This document shows, in pieces, positions 15,363-24,383 of a DNA stretch of 32,076 nucleotides (positions are counted from its first letter, which is position 1; every line of letters begins with the position of its first letter). Position numbers and translations under genes: made by a program. The notes beneath the pieces were generated by a model. It was not told the origin of the DNA and ran no database searches. It saw only the letters and a program-made list of their open reading frames with translations. The DNA comes from Pseudomonadota bacterium (lineage in GTDB: Bacteria > Pseudomonadota > Gammaproteobacteria > Burkholderiales > Rhodocyclaceae), in NCBI GenBank assembly GCA_026399515.1, contig JAPLQT010000132.1:18695-50770 (forward strand), given 5' to 3'.

Positions 15363-18300
15363 ATGCCGTCTTTAACAGACCTCGGTACGAATGGTCAGAA
15401 AGTTGTAAAGCTGCTGGCAACCAATCTTGGTATCGCCGCAACCAATGACCTCATCAACGCCGGTGCCACTGCTTACGCAGCCGGCGCTACGGATGCACAG
15501 ATTCTGAACGTGCTTTTCGCCAATTCTGTGGTGCAGGGCGCACAGCCTAAGCTGGGTGCCAACTACTCCGACTCGGCTTTTGTAACGCAGCTGATCACGA
15601 ACATCATCGGCCCGGTCTCCGTCTCCGCCGCGAACAAGGCTGCATGGATTACCCAATACACCGCGGAACTCGGCGTTGCCGGCGCTTATGCGACTCGTGG
15701 CGCCTTCGCGGTTTATCTCGACGGCGTTTTCCATCCGGCTACCGCGCCCGCCGCCGGTACCGATGCGTCACTCGTGAGTCTTGGCCTTGACAATCGATGG
15801 GAAGCCTCCGCGTTCTACGCGCAGACGCCCGCCGGTTCTACTTTTGCGTCCATGACCCAGATTACGGCCCCTGTCTCGACCGTGACCAATGACGTTGCCA
15901 CCGTTACCGCCGCTCAAGTATCCAATACCCCATCCCAGACCTTCACGCTCACGACGGGCATGGATTCGGGTACCTCATTTACCGGCGGCGTCAACACCGA
16001 TACGTTCGTGGCATCGATCAATGCCGCTGACGCATCCAAGAACACGCTGACTTCCGGCGACAACCTCAATGGCGGTTCGGGCACCGATACGCTGCAAATC
16101 AACGCCGCTGGCGTCGGCACCGCTACCGTCGGTTCCGGCGTCACGACGACCAGCATCGAAAACATTGCGATCACCAACGCGGCGAGCGGGACCGGCGCAT
16201 TGACCGTCGACGCATCGTTGTTCTCCGGTGTGACCGGCGTTTCCGCAACGGGCTCCACGGCAGCCATCACGGTGACCGGCCTTGCCGCCATTCCGACGGT
16301 GAGCCTGACTTCCAACAATGCCAACGTCACGATTGTCACTACAGCGGCTGCTGTGGTCGGCACGGCGGATTCCGCCACGGTCAATCTGAGTGGCTCCAAT
16401 ACCGCCACCAGTGGCACGCTGCAATTCGATGGCATCGAGACGCTGAATGTGGCGACCACGGGTTCCGCCTCGGGTTCGGCAACGACGTCGCTGACCATTT
16501 CCGACAACGCCCTGCAAACCCTGAACATCACCGGCACGGCCGGCGAGTCCATGGTCGCAGTGATGAGCGGCGCCACCAACACCACGACAGGCACGGTCGC
16601 CGGTTCCGCCGGTGCCGACACTCTCGATCTGACGGCCGGTTCCTCAGCCAAGCTGAGTGTCGCCATGGGCGCGGGTAATGACAGCCTGACCTTGGGGACG
16701 ATCGCCGCAACCTACACCATCGATGGCGGTGATGGCACCGACACCCTGGTTTACTCCGGCGCCAACGCCGTGACCACGACGACTGCCGCCAACATCAAGG
16801 GCTTCGAGTCCGTCACGCTGACCAATGCCGCTCCTCCGTCGTTCTCGATGGCAGCCAGCACCGTCACCTACACGACTGCCGCGGCCGGCACATACACCAG
16901 CCTCGCATCCGGCGGTACGCTGAACATGCAAGTGGGCGGTGCCGCAGCTCTGGGCTCCACGGGTTATACCGGCTCGACCGATAGCCTGACCATCAACGTC
17001 GGCAAATCGACGACGGCTGGCAATCTGACGGCGACCGCTACCTCGACGGGTATCGAGACGGCGACCATTGCCAACTTGAATCTGGGCTCCGATATTACCG
17101 GCGCACGCTCCGTGGGCCTCACCGACGCAAGCCTGAAATCCCTGACGGTGACCGGCGGCAACCAGCCGACCACGATCACGGGCGGTGGCGCAGCGCTGAC
17201 GAAGATCGATGCTTCCGGCGTGACCGGCGCAGTGACGGCGACGGGTGTAACGCTGTCGACCGCGGGTGCCGCGATTACCGGCGGCGCGAACAACGACGTA
17301 TTGACCGGTTCCTCGGGTGCTGACACGATCGTCGGTGGTGCAGGCAACGATACGATCACTGGCGGCGCGGGTGCTGACGTACTGACCGGCGGCGATGGTG
17401 TGGATCAATTCGTCTATGCGGTGAACGTAAACGGTGCCACCCAGATTTCCGGTGCGACCCTTACGGACACCATTACGGACTTCACGCCGAGCACGGATAA
17501 GTTGAATATTACTCAAGCGACTTCTTTCCTGGGTAACTTCTCGAATCTGACCACCGGTCTGGCAGCAACGGCCGCGACAACAGGTGCGGTTGCAGGCCAG
17601 GCATTCTTCTCGGTTGCGGACAACACCTTGTATGTTGTGAATTCAACAACCGGCGTTTTGACTGCGACTGACACCATCATCAAACTGACCGGCGTAACGG
17701 CGCTATCCGCCACCGACCTGATGATGGGTTCACAGGGCACCGGCACAACGACACTCGCGTTGAGTGCGGCTGCCCAAGCTGTCAACACGTCCTCATCGAC
17801 CGCCACGCTCTTGTCGACGACCGCCAATGACACGATCAGTTCAACTGCTGCATTCCTGATCAACTCGAGCATCGACGGCGGCGCTGGTTCGGATACGTTG
17901 AACGTAACGACCATTCTGCCAGCACACACGTTCGTAACGGCTGGAGCCGCGGGCTCGACATTGACCAGCATCGAGGTCATCAATCTGACCGCAGGTACGT
18001 CTGCCGGCGTTACAGCGCCGAACTATGCTGGTGTTGCGATCAATAACACGGCTGCAACTGCAGCGGCAACCGTCACTCTCGGCACCGGGGTGAACCAGTC
18101 CTTCACCGCAACCGGTACCGGCATCAACACCGTCACCATGGGTTCTGGTGTGGGCCAAAGCGTAACGATCGCCGGTGGTACGGGTACAACCTCTGGTGTG
18201 GTTACGTTGGGTTCGCCGGGTCAGACTGTATCGACCGGGGTAGGTAACGATACAGTTACCACAACGTATGCAAATGTCCTTGGTTCGTCCTTCACCACGG

Positions 18301-19583
18301 GTGCTGGTACTGACTCGCTGACGATCACAATGCCGGGCACAAACTCTCTGACCGTGACGCTGGGAGCGACTGCGGTTAGCGGTGGTACTGCGGCAATCTC
18401 AGGCATTGAAACCATCAATGTAACATTGGCTGCATCGGCACAAGCGCTGACGGTGACGCCTGACCAGGCATTGACGGTCGCATTTAGCGGCGGTTTCTCT
18501 GAGACGCTAACGGGTACTGGTGGTTCGATTACCGTGACCCAAGCCACGACCTCCGATCTGGCCTTGGCAGGTACCTCGAACTTTACTGTCTCTGGTGGTA
18601 CAACCGGGGCTATCGTCTCGACACAAACTGCCGGAACTTTGGCTGTGACCGATGGCGCTCTCTCGCATACCATCACCGCGACTTCAGCGACGACAGTAAC
18701 CATCAATGCCGCGGCTCAAGCGGTAGTCGATACTCTGGCGGGTGCCGCGAACTATGCAGTGACTGGTCTGGGCGTGGCCTCCGCTCCGTCGGTTACCGAG
18801 GCTGCGACGCATACTTCGGGAACGCTGACTTTGACCACCTCCGGGACCAATCTCGTGACTTTTGTGGAAGCTACGCAAGGTACCGGTACGGTGACGGTAA
18901 ATGCCGGCGGCACGGGTGCGATTACGATTACGTCGATGGCTAATCACGGTACTACTTCCGTTTTCTCAACGGCTGCGAACACGGTGACCATTTCGGGCGA
19001 TGCGGTTTTGAGCTATACGCAAAGCGGGAATGCTGCTCACTCCATCACGTCGACGACTACCGGTGCTGCTGGTGATACGGTCATTGGCGGTTCCGGCCAA
19101 GACCAAGTGACCTTGGGCGTAGGACCTGACCGCTTCACAACGGGCGGTGGCTCAGATGTTATCAACGTTGCCGCAACAACGGATACAGGTCTGGCCAGTG
19201 GTTTTGCGGGTGGCGTCACCATAGCAAACGGTTCGGTGGTCGGTACCAGCGGCATGGATATCATCACCGGCTTCGGAACAGGCTGTACGATCGCCTTGGG
19301 TGCTTTGTCCGCGACTGCCGGCGCTGCTGCACTTATCCGTAACGGCGTCGCCTTCGGCGCAAACACTGTGGGTGATGTGGGTTTGTTTACGGGTACTTAC
19401 GACTCAGCTGGAGGCACATTCACAACCAGCACGGCGGGTACTTCCTCGTTGTTCGTGTATGACGACAACGGCATTACCGCAGGCGGCGGCTACCGCGCCA
19501 TCGTCTTGGTTGGCTATGTCGATTCGGCAGGTAACGACACGATGCACGCAACTTCCGGTGTCTTTACTTCCGTGGCTGGCTAG
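15363..19583 (+). CDS. Giant RTX/S-layer-like surface protein
   Basis: A 1406-residue protein, very rich in Thr, Ser, Ala and Gly and poor in Lys, Arg and Cys, as in S-layer and type I secreted proteins. There is no N-terminal signal peptide; the first 120 residues are a mostly helical module (LTDLGTNGQKVVKLLATNLG). Residues about 150-635 are beta-repeat sequence. Around 640-690 lie calcium-binding RTX nonapeptides (GGAGNDTITGGAGADVLTGG). Then DTITDFTPSTDKLNI and a segment ending TGVTALSATDLMMG resemble a type I secretion C-terminal module, although 600 residues still follow. A second beta-repeat region, a second RTX-like cluster near 1240 (GGSGQDQ, GGGSDVINV) and a second terminal module end the protein. 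It is probably exported by a type I system (not in the window) and anchored to the surface. Strong ribosome-binding site, activator-dependent promoter and double terminator suggest high, regulated expression. Confidence 0.85.
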   Translation: MPSLTDLGTNGQKVVKLLATNLGIAATNDLINAGATAYAAGATDAQILNVLFANSVVQGAQPKLGANYSDSAFVTQLITNIIGPVSVSAANKAAWITQYTAELGVAGAYATRGAFAVYLDGVFHPATAPAAGTDASLVSLGLDNRWEASAFYAQTPAGSTFASMTQITAPVSTVTNDVATVTAAQVSNTPSQTFTLTTGMDSGTSFTGGVNTDTFVASINAADASKNTLTSGDNLNGGSGTDTLQINAAGVGTATVGSGVTTTSIENIAITNAASGTGALTVDASLFSGVTGVSATGSTAAITVTGLAAIPTVSLTSNNANVTIVTTAAAVVGTADSATVNLSGSNTATSGTLQFDGIETLNVATTGSASGSATTSLTISDNALQTLNITGTAGESMVAVMSGATNTTTGTVAGSAGADTLDLTAGSSAKLSVAMGAGNDSLTLGTIAATYTIDGGDGTDTLVYSGANAVTTTTAANIKGFESVTLTNAAPPSFSMAASTVTYTTAAAGTYTSLASGGTLNMQVGGAAALGSTGYTGSTDSLTINVGKSTTAGNLTATATSTGIETATIANLNLGSDITGARSVGLTDASLKSLTVTGGNQPTTITGGGAALTKIDASGVTGAVTATGVTLSTAGAAITGGANNDVLTGSSGADTIVGGAGNDTITGGAGADVLTGGDGVDQFVYAVNVNGATQISGATLTDTITDFTPSTDKLNITQATSFLGNFSNLTTGLAATAATTGAVAGQAFFSVADNTLYVVNSTTGVLTATDTIIKLTGVTALSATDLMMGSQGTGTTTLALSAAAQAVNTSSSTATLLSTTANDTISSTAAFLINSSIDGGAGSDTLNVTTILPAHTFVTAGAAGSTLTSIEVINLTAGTSAGVTAPNYAGVAINNTAATAAATVTLGTGVNQSFTATGTGINTVTMGSGVGQSVTIAGGTGTTSGVVTLGSPGQTVSTGVGNDTVTTTYANVLGSSFTTGAGTDSLTITMPGTNSLTVTLGATAVSGGTAAISGIETINVTLAASAQALTVTPDQALTVAFSGGFSETLTGTGGSITVTQATTSDLALAGTSNFTVSGGTTGAIVSTQTAGTLAVTDGALSHTITATSATTVTINAAAQAVVDTLAGAANYAVTGLGVASAPSVTEAATHTSGTLTLTTSGTNLVTFVEATQGTGTVTVNAGGTGAITITSMANHGTTSVFSTAANTVTISGDAVLSYTQSGNAAHSITSTTTGAAGDTVIGGSGQDQVTLGVGPDRFTTGGGSDVINVAATTDTGLASGFAGGVTIANGSVVGTSGMDIITGFGTGCTIALGALSATAGAAALIRNGVAFGANTVGDVGLFTGTYDSAGGTFTTSTAGTSSLFVYDDNGITAGGGYRAIVLVGYVDSAGNDTMHATSGVFTSVAG
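17281..17415 (+). repeat. RTX calcium-binding nonapeptide coding repeats
   Basis: This stretch encodes consecutive GGxGxDxUx-type nonapeptides (for example GGAGNDTIT, GGAGADVLT, GGDGVDQFV). In this family they form a parallel beta roll that binds calcium after secretion. Confidence 0.85.
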
Positions 19584-19593
19584 ACTTCGCCAG

Positions 19594-19621
19594 GGGGACA
19601 CGGCCCACCGGCCGTGTCCCC
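19594..19621 (+). terminator. Perfect 12-bp hairpin after the S-layer gene
   Basis: GGGGACACGGCC (19594-19605) pairs without mismatch with GGCCGTGTCCCC (19610-19621) around the loop CACC, 10 bases after the stop codon. No T tract follows, so it may act as an mRNA-stabilising 3' stem or a Rho-assisted pause rather than a complete intrinsic terminator. Confidence 0.7.
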
Positions 19622-19651
19622 AGACCTCAAATCATCGAGGGCCTATCACTT

Positions 19652-19685
19652 AAACCCCGCTGCCCAAAAGGCAACGGGGTTTTTT
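19652..19685 (+). terminator. Intrinsic terminator after the S-layer gene
   Basis: AAACCCCG and TGCC on the left arm pair with GGCA and CGGGGTTT on the right around CAAAA, with one internal mismatch, followed by a run of six T. This is a classic Rho-independent terminator 70 bases after the stop and 38 before the next gene. Confidence 0.88.
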
Positions 19686-19723
19686 ATAGTTGAATATCCT
19701 GCAATCTCGTTCGTAATCCACCA

Positions 19724-21955
19724 ATGAGCGATATCGTTCGCCAAACCTTGCAGCTCGACGAGGCTTTGCGGCAGGCCATCGCCCATCACCGGGCCGGACA
19801 CTTGCAGGACGCCGAACGGCTCTATCGCGCCATCCTGCATGCCCACCCGAATCACCCCGATGCAAACCATAGCCTGGGTGTGCTGGCAGGGCAAGCTGGA
19901 CAGTACGCCGTTGGGCTGCGCTATCTCAAAACTGCCTTGGCCGCCGATCCCGGCCAAGGACAATACGCATTGTCCTACGCCGAAGCCCTGCTGGCGACAG
20001 GCCAGACCAAAGACGCACTGACCATTCTCCAGACAGCCGTGCAGCGAGGACTCAGCAACCCCGCGGCGATAGCCCTGCGGGAAAGGGTCGAGGCAGCGGC
20101 GCTAGGGGAGCTTGCCGCGGAGTTTCCCGGACGGGCTGGCCAAGCGCCGCAGACATATTCGAAGCGGTCGTTCTCGACGACCGGTCTACCGAATGCGACG
20201 AGAAACCCAGAAATGAAAGCTAAGTCGGCCAAGCTGGCGAAGCCCCGTACGAATATCCAGGTTTCCCCAAAATCGTTGCCGCGAGCCGAATTCGATCGAC
20301 TCGTTTCACTTTTCAATACCGGCCGCTACGCGGAAATGGAAGACCTGGCGCGCGCGCAGCTCGAGAAATTGCCAGGTTCAGGGATGGCCTGGAAGGCATT
20401 GGGGACTGCCCTTCAGATGCAGGGAAAAGATGCCCTGGCCGTATTGCGGAAAGCGGCGGAACTGTCACCCAGGGACGCAGAGGCGCATTGCAACCTGGGC
20501 AATGCCGAGAGAGACCACGGGCGCATTGCCGAGGCAGTGGCAAGCTACCGCCGGGCACTGGAAATCCACCCGCATTTTGCAATGGCTTACAACAACCTGG
20601 GCAACGCCCTGCGAGAACTCAGGCAATATGAAGGCGCGGTATTCGCCTGTCGCCGCGCGCTCGAAATTCAGCCGGATTACGCCGACGCGCACAGCAACCT
20701 CGGTGCCGCCCTACAAGACATCGGTCACCTGGACCTGGCGATCACGTCCTGCCGCCGGGCGCTGACGATCGAGCCCGATTTGGGCCTGGCTTACACCAAC
20801 CTGGGTGTCGCCCTGTCGCATCAAGACAAACTCGACGTCGCTGTTGCTTGTTTCCACAGGGCGCTGTCGTTCGACCCGCATTGTGCAGAAACCCACCGCA
20901 ACCTCGCCATGAACTTAAGCGATCAAGACCGTCTCGACGATGCGCTGATGTATATTCAACGGGCGCTTTTCATAGATCCCCACAACATCAAAGCGAAATT
21001 CAGTCGCGCGGTGGTGTTGCTCTCCAAAGGCATTTTGTCAGAGGGTTGGGTGGATTATGAATACCGATTTGTCACAACCGACAAGCGCATTTTCTCACAC
21101 CGCCAATGGGCCGGCGAAAACCTCCGCGACAAATCGATTCTAATCTGGGGCGACCAAGGTATCGGCGACGAGATTCAGTTTGCGAGTATGTATGCGGAGA
21201 TGACCGCTAGGGCGGGTCGCTGCGTCATCGAATGCGCGGCCAAGCTCCAGCCCCTGTTCGCACGCACATTTCCCGGCGCTCAAGTCGTTCCAAAAAGTGA
21301 CCCGCCGCACTCGGCTACCCTCGACAATATCGACTATCAATGCGCGGCCGGCTCTCTGGGACGATGGCTGCGTCCGGTGATCGAATACTTCCCAAGGCAT
21401 CGAGGATATTTAACGACAAACCCGGAACGCGTCGACTACTGGAAAACCCGTTTGGCAAAATTGGGGCCGGGGTTGAAGGTCGGCTTCTGCTGGCGTAGCA
21501 GCCGCATGATTGGTAGGCTCCGTCTGCATTGCACGCTGCTCGATCAATGGGGACCAATCTTCGCCATACCGGGCATACATCTTGTCAACCTGCAATATGA
21601 CGAGTGCTCGGCCGAACTGGACGAGGCACGCCGGCGATTCGGCGTGCCGCTACACGCATTTCCGGAAGTAGACCTCTTCGACGACCTGGATGAGGCGTCC
21701 GCCCTCACACAAGCTCTAGATCTAGTCATCTCAGTGTGGACAGCCTCCGCTTCCCTCGCCGCAGCCGTTGGTGTGCCAACCTGGATGATGAGCTACGGAC
21801 GAGAATGGGGAACACATGGCACCGACTACCACCCATGGTATCCAACCGTGCGATATTTCCCCCGTACTTGGGACCAATCCTGGGATACGACCATTGAAAA
21901 GATAGCCGGGTTGCTCAAGGAAACCGTCAGTGTCTACGGGGGCACTATGATTTGA
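19724..21955 (+). CDS. TPR-repeat glycosyltransferase (GT9/GT41-like fold)
   Basis: A 743-residue protein. Residues about 10-125 carry an N-terminal TPR set (LRQAIAHHRAGHLQDAERLYRAIL). A linker at 130-185 is followed by a conserved entry segment (LPRAEFDRLVSLFNTGRYAEMEDLARAQLE) and about seven further TPRs (to about 450). From about 470, WGDQGIGDEIQFASMY opens a glycosyltransferase-B-like domain of the type common in bacterial TPR proteins. It contains KVGFCWRSS and a C-terminal ALDLVISVWTASASLAAAVGVPTWMM that resembles the donor-binding region of heptosyltransferase-like enzymes. It lacks an export signal, so it is probably cytoplasmic. It follows the terminators of the Ser/Thr-rich S-layer gene on the same strand; glycosylation of that protein is an attractive but unproven role. 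Its TPR entry segment is paralogous to the start of the gene at 30262. Confidence 0.85.
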   Translation: MSDIVRQTLQLDEALRQAIAHHRAGHLQDAERLYRAILHAHPNHPDANHSLGVLAGQAGQYAVGLRYLKTALAADPGQGQYALSYAEALLATGQTKDALTILQTAVQRGLSNPAAIALRERVEAAALGELAAEFPGRAGQAPQTYSKRSFSTTGLPNATRNPEMKAKSAKLAKPRTNIQVSPKSLPRAEFDRLVSLFNTGRYAEMEDLARAQLEKLPGSGMAWKALGTALQMQGKDALAVLRKAAELSPRDAEAHCNLGNAERDHGRIAEAVASYRRALEIHPHFAMAYNNLGNALRELRQYEGAVFACRRALEIQPDYADAHSNLGAALQDIGHLDLAITSCRRALTIEPDLGLAYTNLGVALSHQDKLDVAVACFHRALSFDPHCAETHRNLAMNLSDQDRLDDALMYIQRALFIDPHNIKAKFSRAVVLLSKGILSEGWVDYEYRFVTTDKRIFSHRQWAGENLRDKSILIWGDQGIGDEIQFASMYAEMTARAGRCVIECAAKLQPLFARTFPGAQVVPKSDPPHSATLDNIDYQCAAGSLGRWLRPVIEYFPRHRGYLTTNPERVDYWKTRLAKLGPGLKVGFCWRSSRMIGRLRLHCTLLDQWGPIFAIPGIHLVNLQYDECSAELDEARRRFGVPLHAFPEVDLFDDLDEASALTQALDLVISVWTASASLAAAVGVPTWMMSYGREWGTHGTDYHPWYPTVRYFPRTWDQSWDTTIEKIAGLLKETVSVYGGTMI

Positions 21956-21963
21956 ACGAGGGC

Positions 21964-21982
21964 TAGGGGAAAGACGCCCCTA
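21964..21982. terminator. Small hairpin between convergent genes
   Basis: TAGGGG (21964-21969) pairs with CCCCTA (21977-21982) around a 7-base loop, in the 24-base gap between the TPR glycosyltransferase and the convergent kdsB-like gene, whose stop codon it overlaps. No T run follows, so its strength as a terminator is doubtful. Confidence 0.35.
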
Positions 21983-22723
21983 TCCTGCATGCGCGAGACC
22001 GTAGGTCAGAATCGCGGCTTCGGCTCTGGCGATGTCGGCGGGTATGTCGACCGCCACCGAGCGAGACGAGAGCGGAATCATTCGCACCTCGTAACCCATT
22101 TCCAGAAAGCGCAGGATCTCAATATCCTCGATCTGCTCAAGTTCTGTCTTAACTTGCATGGCGGCAAAACGAAACAAAGCCTCCCTCGGAAATGCGTAGA
22201 CGCAGACTTGACGCCGCGCGGTAACGAATCCCAGTGATTTATCGGTGGGGATCGGACTCCTGCTCATGTAAAGCAGGCGACCGTCATCGCGTAACACCAC
22301 TTTTGGAATGGTCGGACTGCGGAAAAGTTCTTCACTTTCGATCGGACACCAGCCGTTGATGATCTCACCGGGATGGAGAAGAGCAGCCTCAATAATTGCC
22401 CTAATGTCAGCTGGTTCGGCCACGGGCTCGTCACCCTGGACATTGACATACACATCAGCCGGGATTTCGCGCGCGACGCACGCAACACGATCTGTTCCGC
22501 TAAGGCAATTTCGTGGGGTCATCACCACGTTGATATTGGCATCACGGCAATGGTCAAAGACTCTCTGATCATCGGTTGCGACGTAGATGCGATCCCTCGG
22601 AAAAGCTTCGGCGCAACGGTGGAATGTCCGCCGGATCATCGAAATGCCCAGAAGCGGAATCAACGGTTTTCCCGGGAGCCGGCTTGACTCGTAGCGGGCT
22701 GGAATTACCAAAATGACATTCAC
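21980..22723 (-). CDS. kdsB: CMP-Kdo synthetase-like cytidylyltransferase
   Basis: A 247-residue protein from GTG at 22723, with GGAG (22732-22735) 8 bases upstream. It matches the KdsB family in length and motifs: NVILVIPARYESSRLPGKPL (CTP-binding loop), SGTDRVA, YVNVQGDEPVAEP (metal/nucleotide site) and EDIEILRFLEMGYEVRM near the end. KdsB couples 3-deoxy-D-manno-octulosonate to CMP using CTP. Because it is the last gene of a specialised six-gene operon rather than beside lipid A genes, it may be a second, KpsU-like copy or may activate a related 3-deoxy-2-keto sugar acid made by the operon. The open frame extends further upstream to 23065, but that part is an out-of-frame reading of the aldolase gene. 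Confidence 0.85.
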   Translation of the reverse strand: MNVILVIPARYESSRLPGKPLIPLLGISMIRRTFHRCAEAFPRDRIYVATDDQRVFDHCRDANINVVMTPRNCLSGTDRVACVAREIPADVYVNVQGDEPVAEPADIRAIIEAALLHPGEIINGWCPIESEELFRSPTIPKVVLRDDGRLLYMSRSPIPTDKSLGFVTARRQVCVYAFPREALFRFAAMQVKTELEQIEDIEILRFLEMGYEVRMIPLSSRSVAVDIPADIARAEAAILTYGLAHAG

Positions 22724-22757
22724 CGCAGTATCTCCAAACTGGTTAGCTCTTTCGGCG

Positions 22758-24371
22758 TCACGGGTCGGGAGCATAGACCGATGATTGCGGTACTGCATAG
22801 CTGGTCGGTGTGATCGCAAGCAGCGGACATGTTCCAAGGGTGCTTTGATAGAGGCGAAGAACCTCCACCATTTCCACCTGACGCGGATCATCGTTGGCGA
22901 AACCGTCGAAGCCGGCGAGCAATATACGACGCGCTCCGGCACGAGTGGCCACAGCCAGGGCGTAGGCTGCGGCGAGCGGGCGAGGCAGCGTACAGCACGA
23001 AGCTTCAAAAGAAAAAACGTTGGGTCTGACGGACATGCCGTAATCCAGAGCCCCTCGCTCGGCAAGAGGGCCGCGTGCCGACTCGGGTAATCGATCCAAG
23101 GGTGCGATCAAGGGCCTTGCAAGCGTAAGAAAGCGCTGTGCGTCCATCAAGATTCGGTGAGGGTGACAAGACAAATAGGCCGTCAGGCGTTCAGGGTTGA
23201 TACTGGCCGAGACGTTTAACGCAATGGTCAGAGGTTGTTTGCTATCAATAAACCGGTTCAGCGCTTCAAGATGATGATCGACACCAATGCCTGGGGCAAT
23301 CAATAGGACGTCGCGTCCCCCAGCCCAACCATCCGCGATCCAACTCCCGTTCCCCCCTTCATTCGCGCTGAGGAACGCAGATTCGACGAAACCTGGCCGA
23401 TAGTTGTGGCGCATTTCCTTGGAGAGATATCGTAGTGCCTCCAGAATGTCGCCTTCGCTGTAGCGGGGGTCAGCCATCATTTCCTGGACGTAAGTTGGGT
23501 GAATTCCGTGCTGGGCGCTCAGGAAATAAAGAGGATGCGGCCCCCAGCCGCAAATCCTCTGATATGCTAGAAACCGGTTGCTCAACAACTCGAGTAGCCG
23601 GGTGAGCGGGTATTGCCGACCAAGCACTCGGTTGACTTCCATCAACAGGTATTCGAGTCTCACGTTGCCTGGACCGCGGCCGATCCCCAGGACGGTCCCG
23701 TCAACCCAGCGGACTCCGGCGGCGATGGCGGCCATGCTGTTCGACAACGCGTTGCACATGCTGTCGTGAGTGTGGATGCCGATATCTCCGCTCCAGCCCC
23801 GGCGCAAAGCCTCGCAAACAACGCCGACCGACGATGCATCCATGTTTCCGATAGAGTCGGCGAAGTAAATGACCTCTACCGGCCAGTTACTCATCTGACG
23901 CGCCCGCTCGGTGATCGCATCTGGCGATTGCAGTCCCGCCTGCATCAAGTTGAAACCAACGCGGTAACCTAGTTCGTGCAGTCGCTCGACTGCGGATCCA
24001 CAACGGGAGGCTTCATCAAGGTGCGCGGCAATACGCACAAGGCCCACCGGTGACCGAGTGCTTGGGGTGAATAGCTCATCGACTGCTTTGACGGGCCCAC
24101 TCTCATGGGCTAGCAGAGTCTTGGCGTTTACCATCACCGCTATGGTGACAGCCGAAGGCAATGGTAAGGTGCGCAGATAATCGTCTGTACTGAAAAAGTG
24201 CGCACCCTTGAAAGTGCCGTCGGCAAATGAACGAAACCCAATTTCGATGACGTCGACTGGTATCGAAGCCATCGTCGCTAGGTATTCCTTCACCAGCGGC
24301 GGTGGAAAATCCCAACCGTTATAGTAACCTCCATCCCGCAATGAGCAGTCCAGGATTACCGGGTTTATCAT
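22758..24371 (-). CDS. HMGL-like aldolase fused to a Rossmann-like C-terminal domain
   Basis: A 537-residue protein. Residues 1-260 are an HMG-CoA lyase/DRE-TIM-type barrel: ILDCSLRDGGYYNGW at 6-20 (catalytic Arg12, metal ligand Asp13), IGIHTHDSMCNAL with the HxH metal ligands at 200 and 202, and TVLGIGRGPGN near 226-235. This fold makes or breaks carbon-carbon bonds of 2-keto acids, as in 4-hydroxy-2-oxovalerate aldolase. Residues 270-345 are a helical region. Residues about 350-537 form an extra alpha/beta domain (GGRDVLLIAPGIGVDHHLEAL, ALNVSASI, RRILLAGFDGFAND) that looks nucleotide- or sugar-binding, vaguely like DUF115/MAF proteins. With a cytidylyltransferase next door, one reading is condensation of pyruvate with an aldehyde to give a 3-deoxy-ulosonate. 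Its reaction is not established. Confidence 0.78.
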   Translation of the reverse strand: MINPVILDCSLRDGGYYNGWDFPPPLVKEYLATMASIPVDVIEIGFRSFADGTFKGAHFFSTDDYLRTLPLPSAVTIAVMVNAKTLLAHESGPVKAVDELFTPSTRSPVGLVRIAAHLDEASRCGSAVERLHELGYRVGFNLMQAGLQSPDAITERARQMSNWPVEVIYFADSIGNMDASSVGVVCEALRRGWSGDIGIHTHDSMCNALSNSMAAIAAGVRWVDGTVLGIGRGPGNVRLEYLLMEVNRVLGRQYPLTRLLELLSNRFLAYQRICGWGPHPLYFLSAQHGIHPTYVQEMMADPRYSEGDILEALRYLSKEMRHNYRPGFVESAFLSANEGGNGSWIADGWAGGRDVLLIAPGIGVDHHLEALNRFIDSKQPLTIALNVSASINPERLTAYLSCHPHRILMDAQRFLTLARPLIAPLDRLPESARGPLAERGALDYGMSVRPNVFSFEASCCTLPRPLAAAYALAVATRAGARRILLAGFDGFANDDPRQVEMVEVLRLYQSTLGTCPLLAITPTSYAVPQSSVYAPDP

Positions 24372-24383
24372 GCTAGTGCAGTC

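Noticed and set aside
15914-17983. Long minus-strand open frames under the S-layer-like gene
   Set aside because: They arise because Thr/Ala/Gly-rich sense codons give few antisense stops; no ribosome-binding sites or recognisable domains.
22724-23065. N-terminal extension of the kdsB-like frame
   Set aside because: It overlaps the aldolase gene out of frame; the KdsB family begins exactly at the GTG 22723 product and a ribosome-binding site precedes it.
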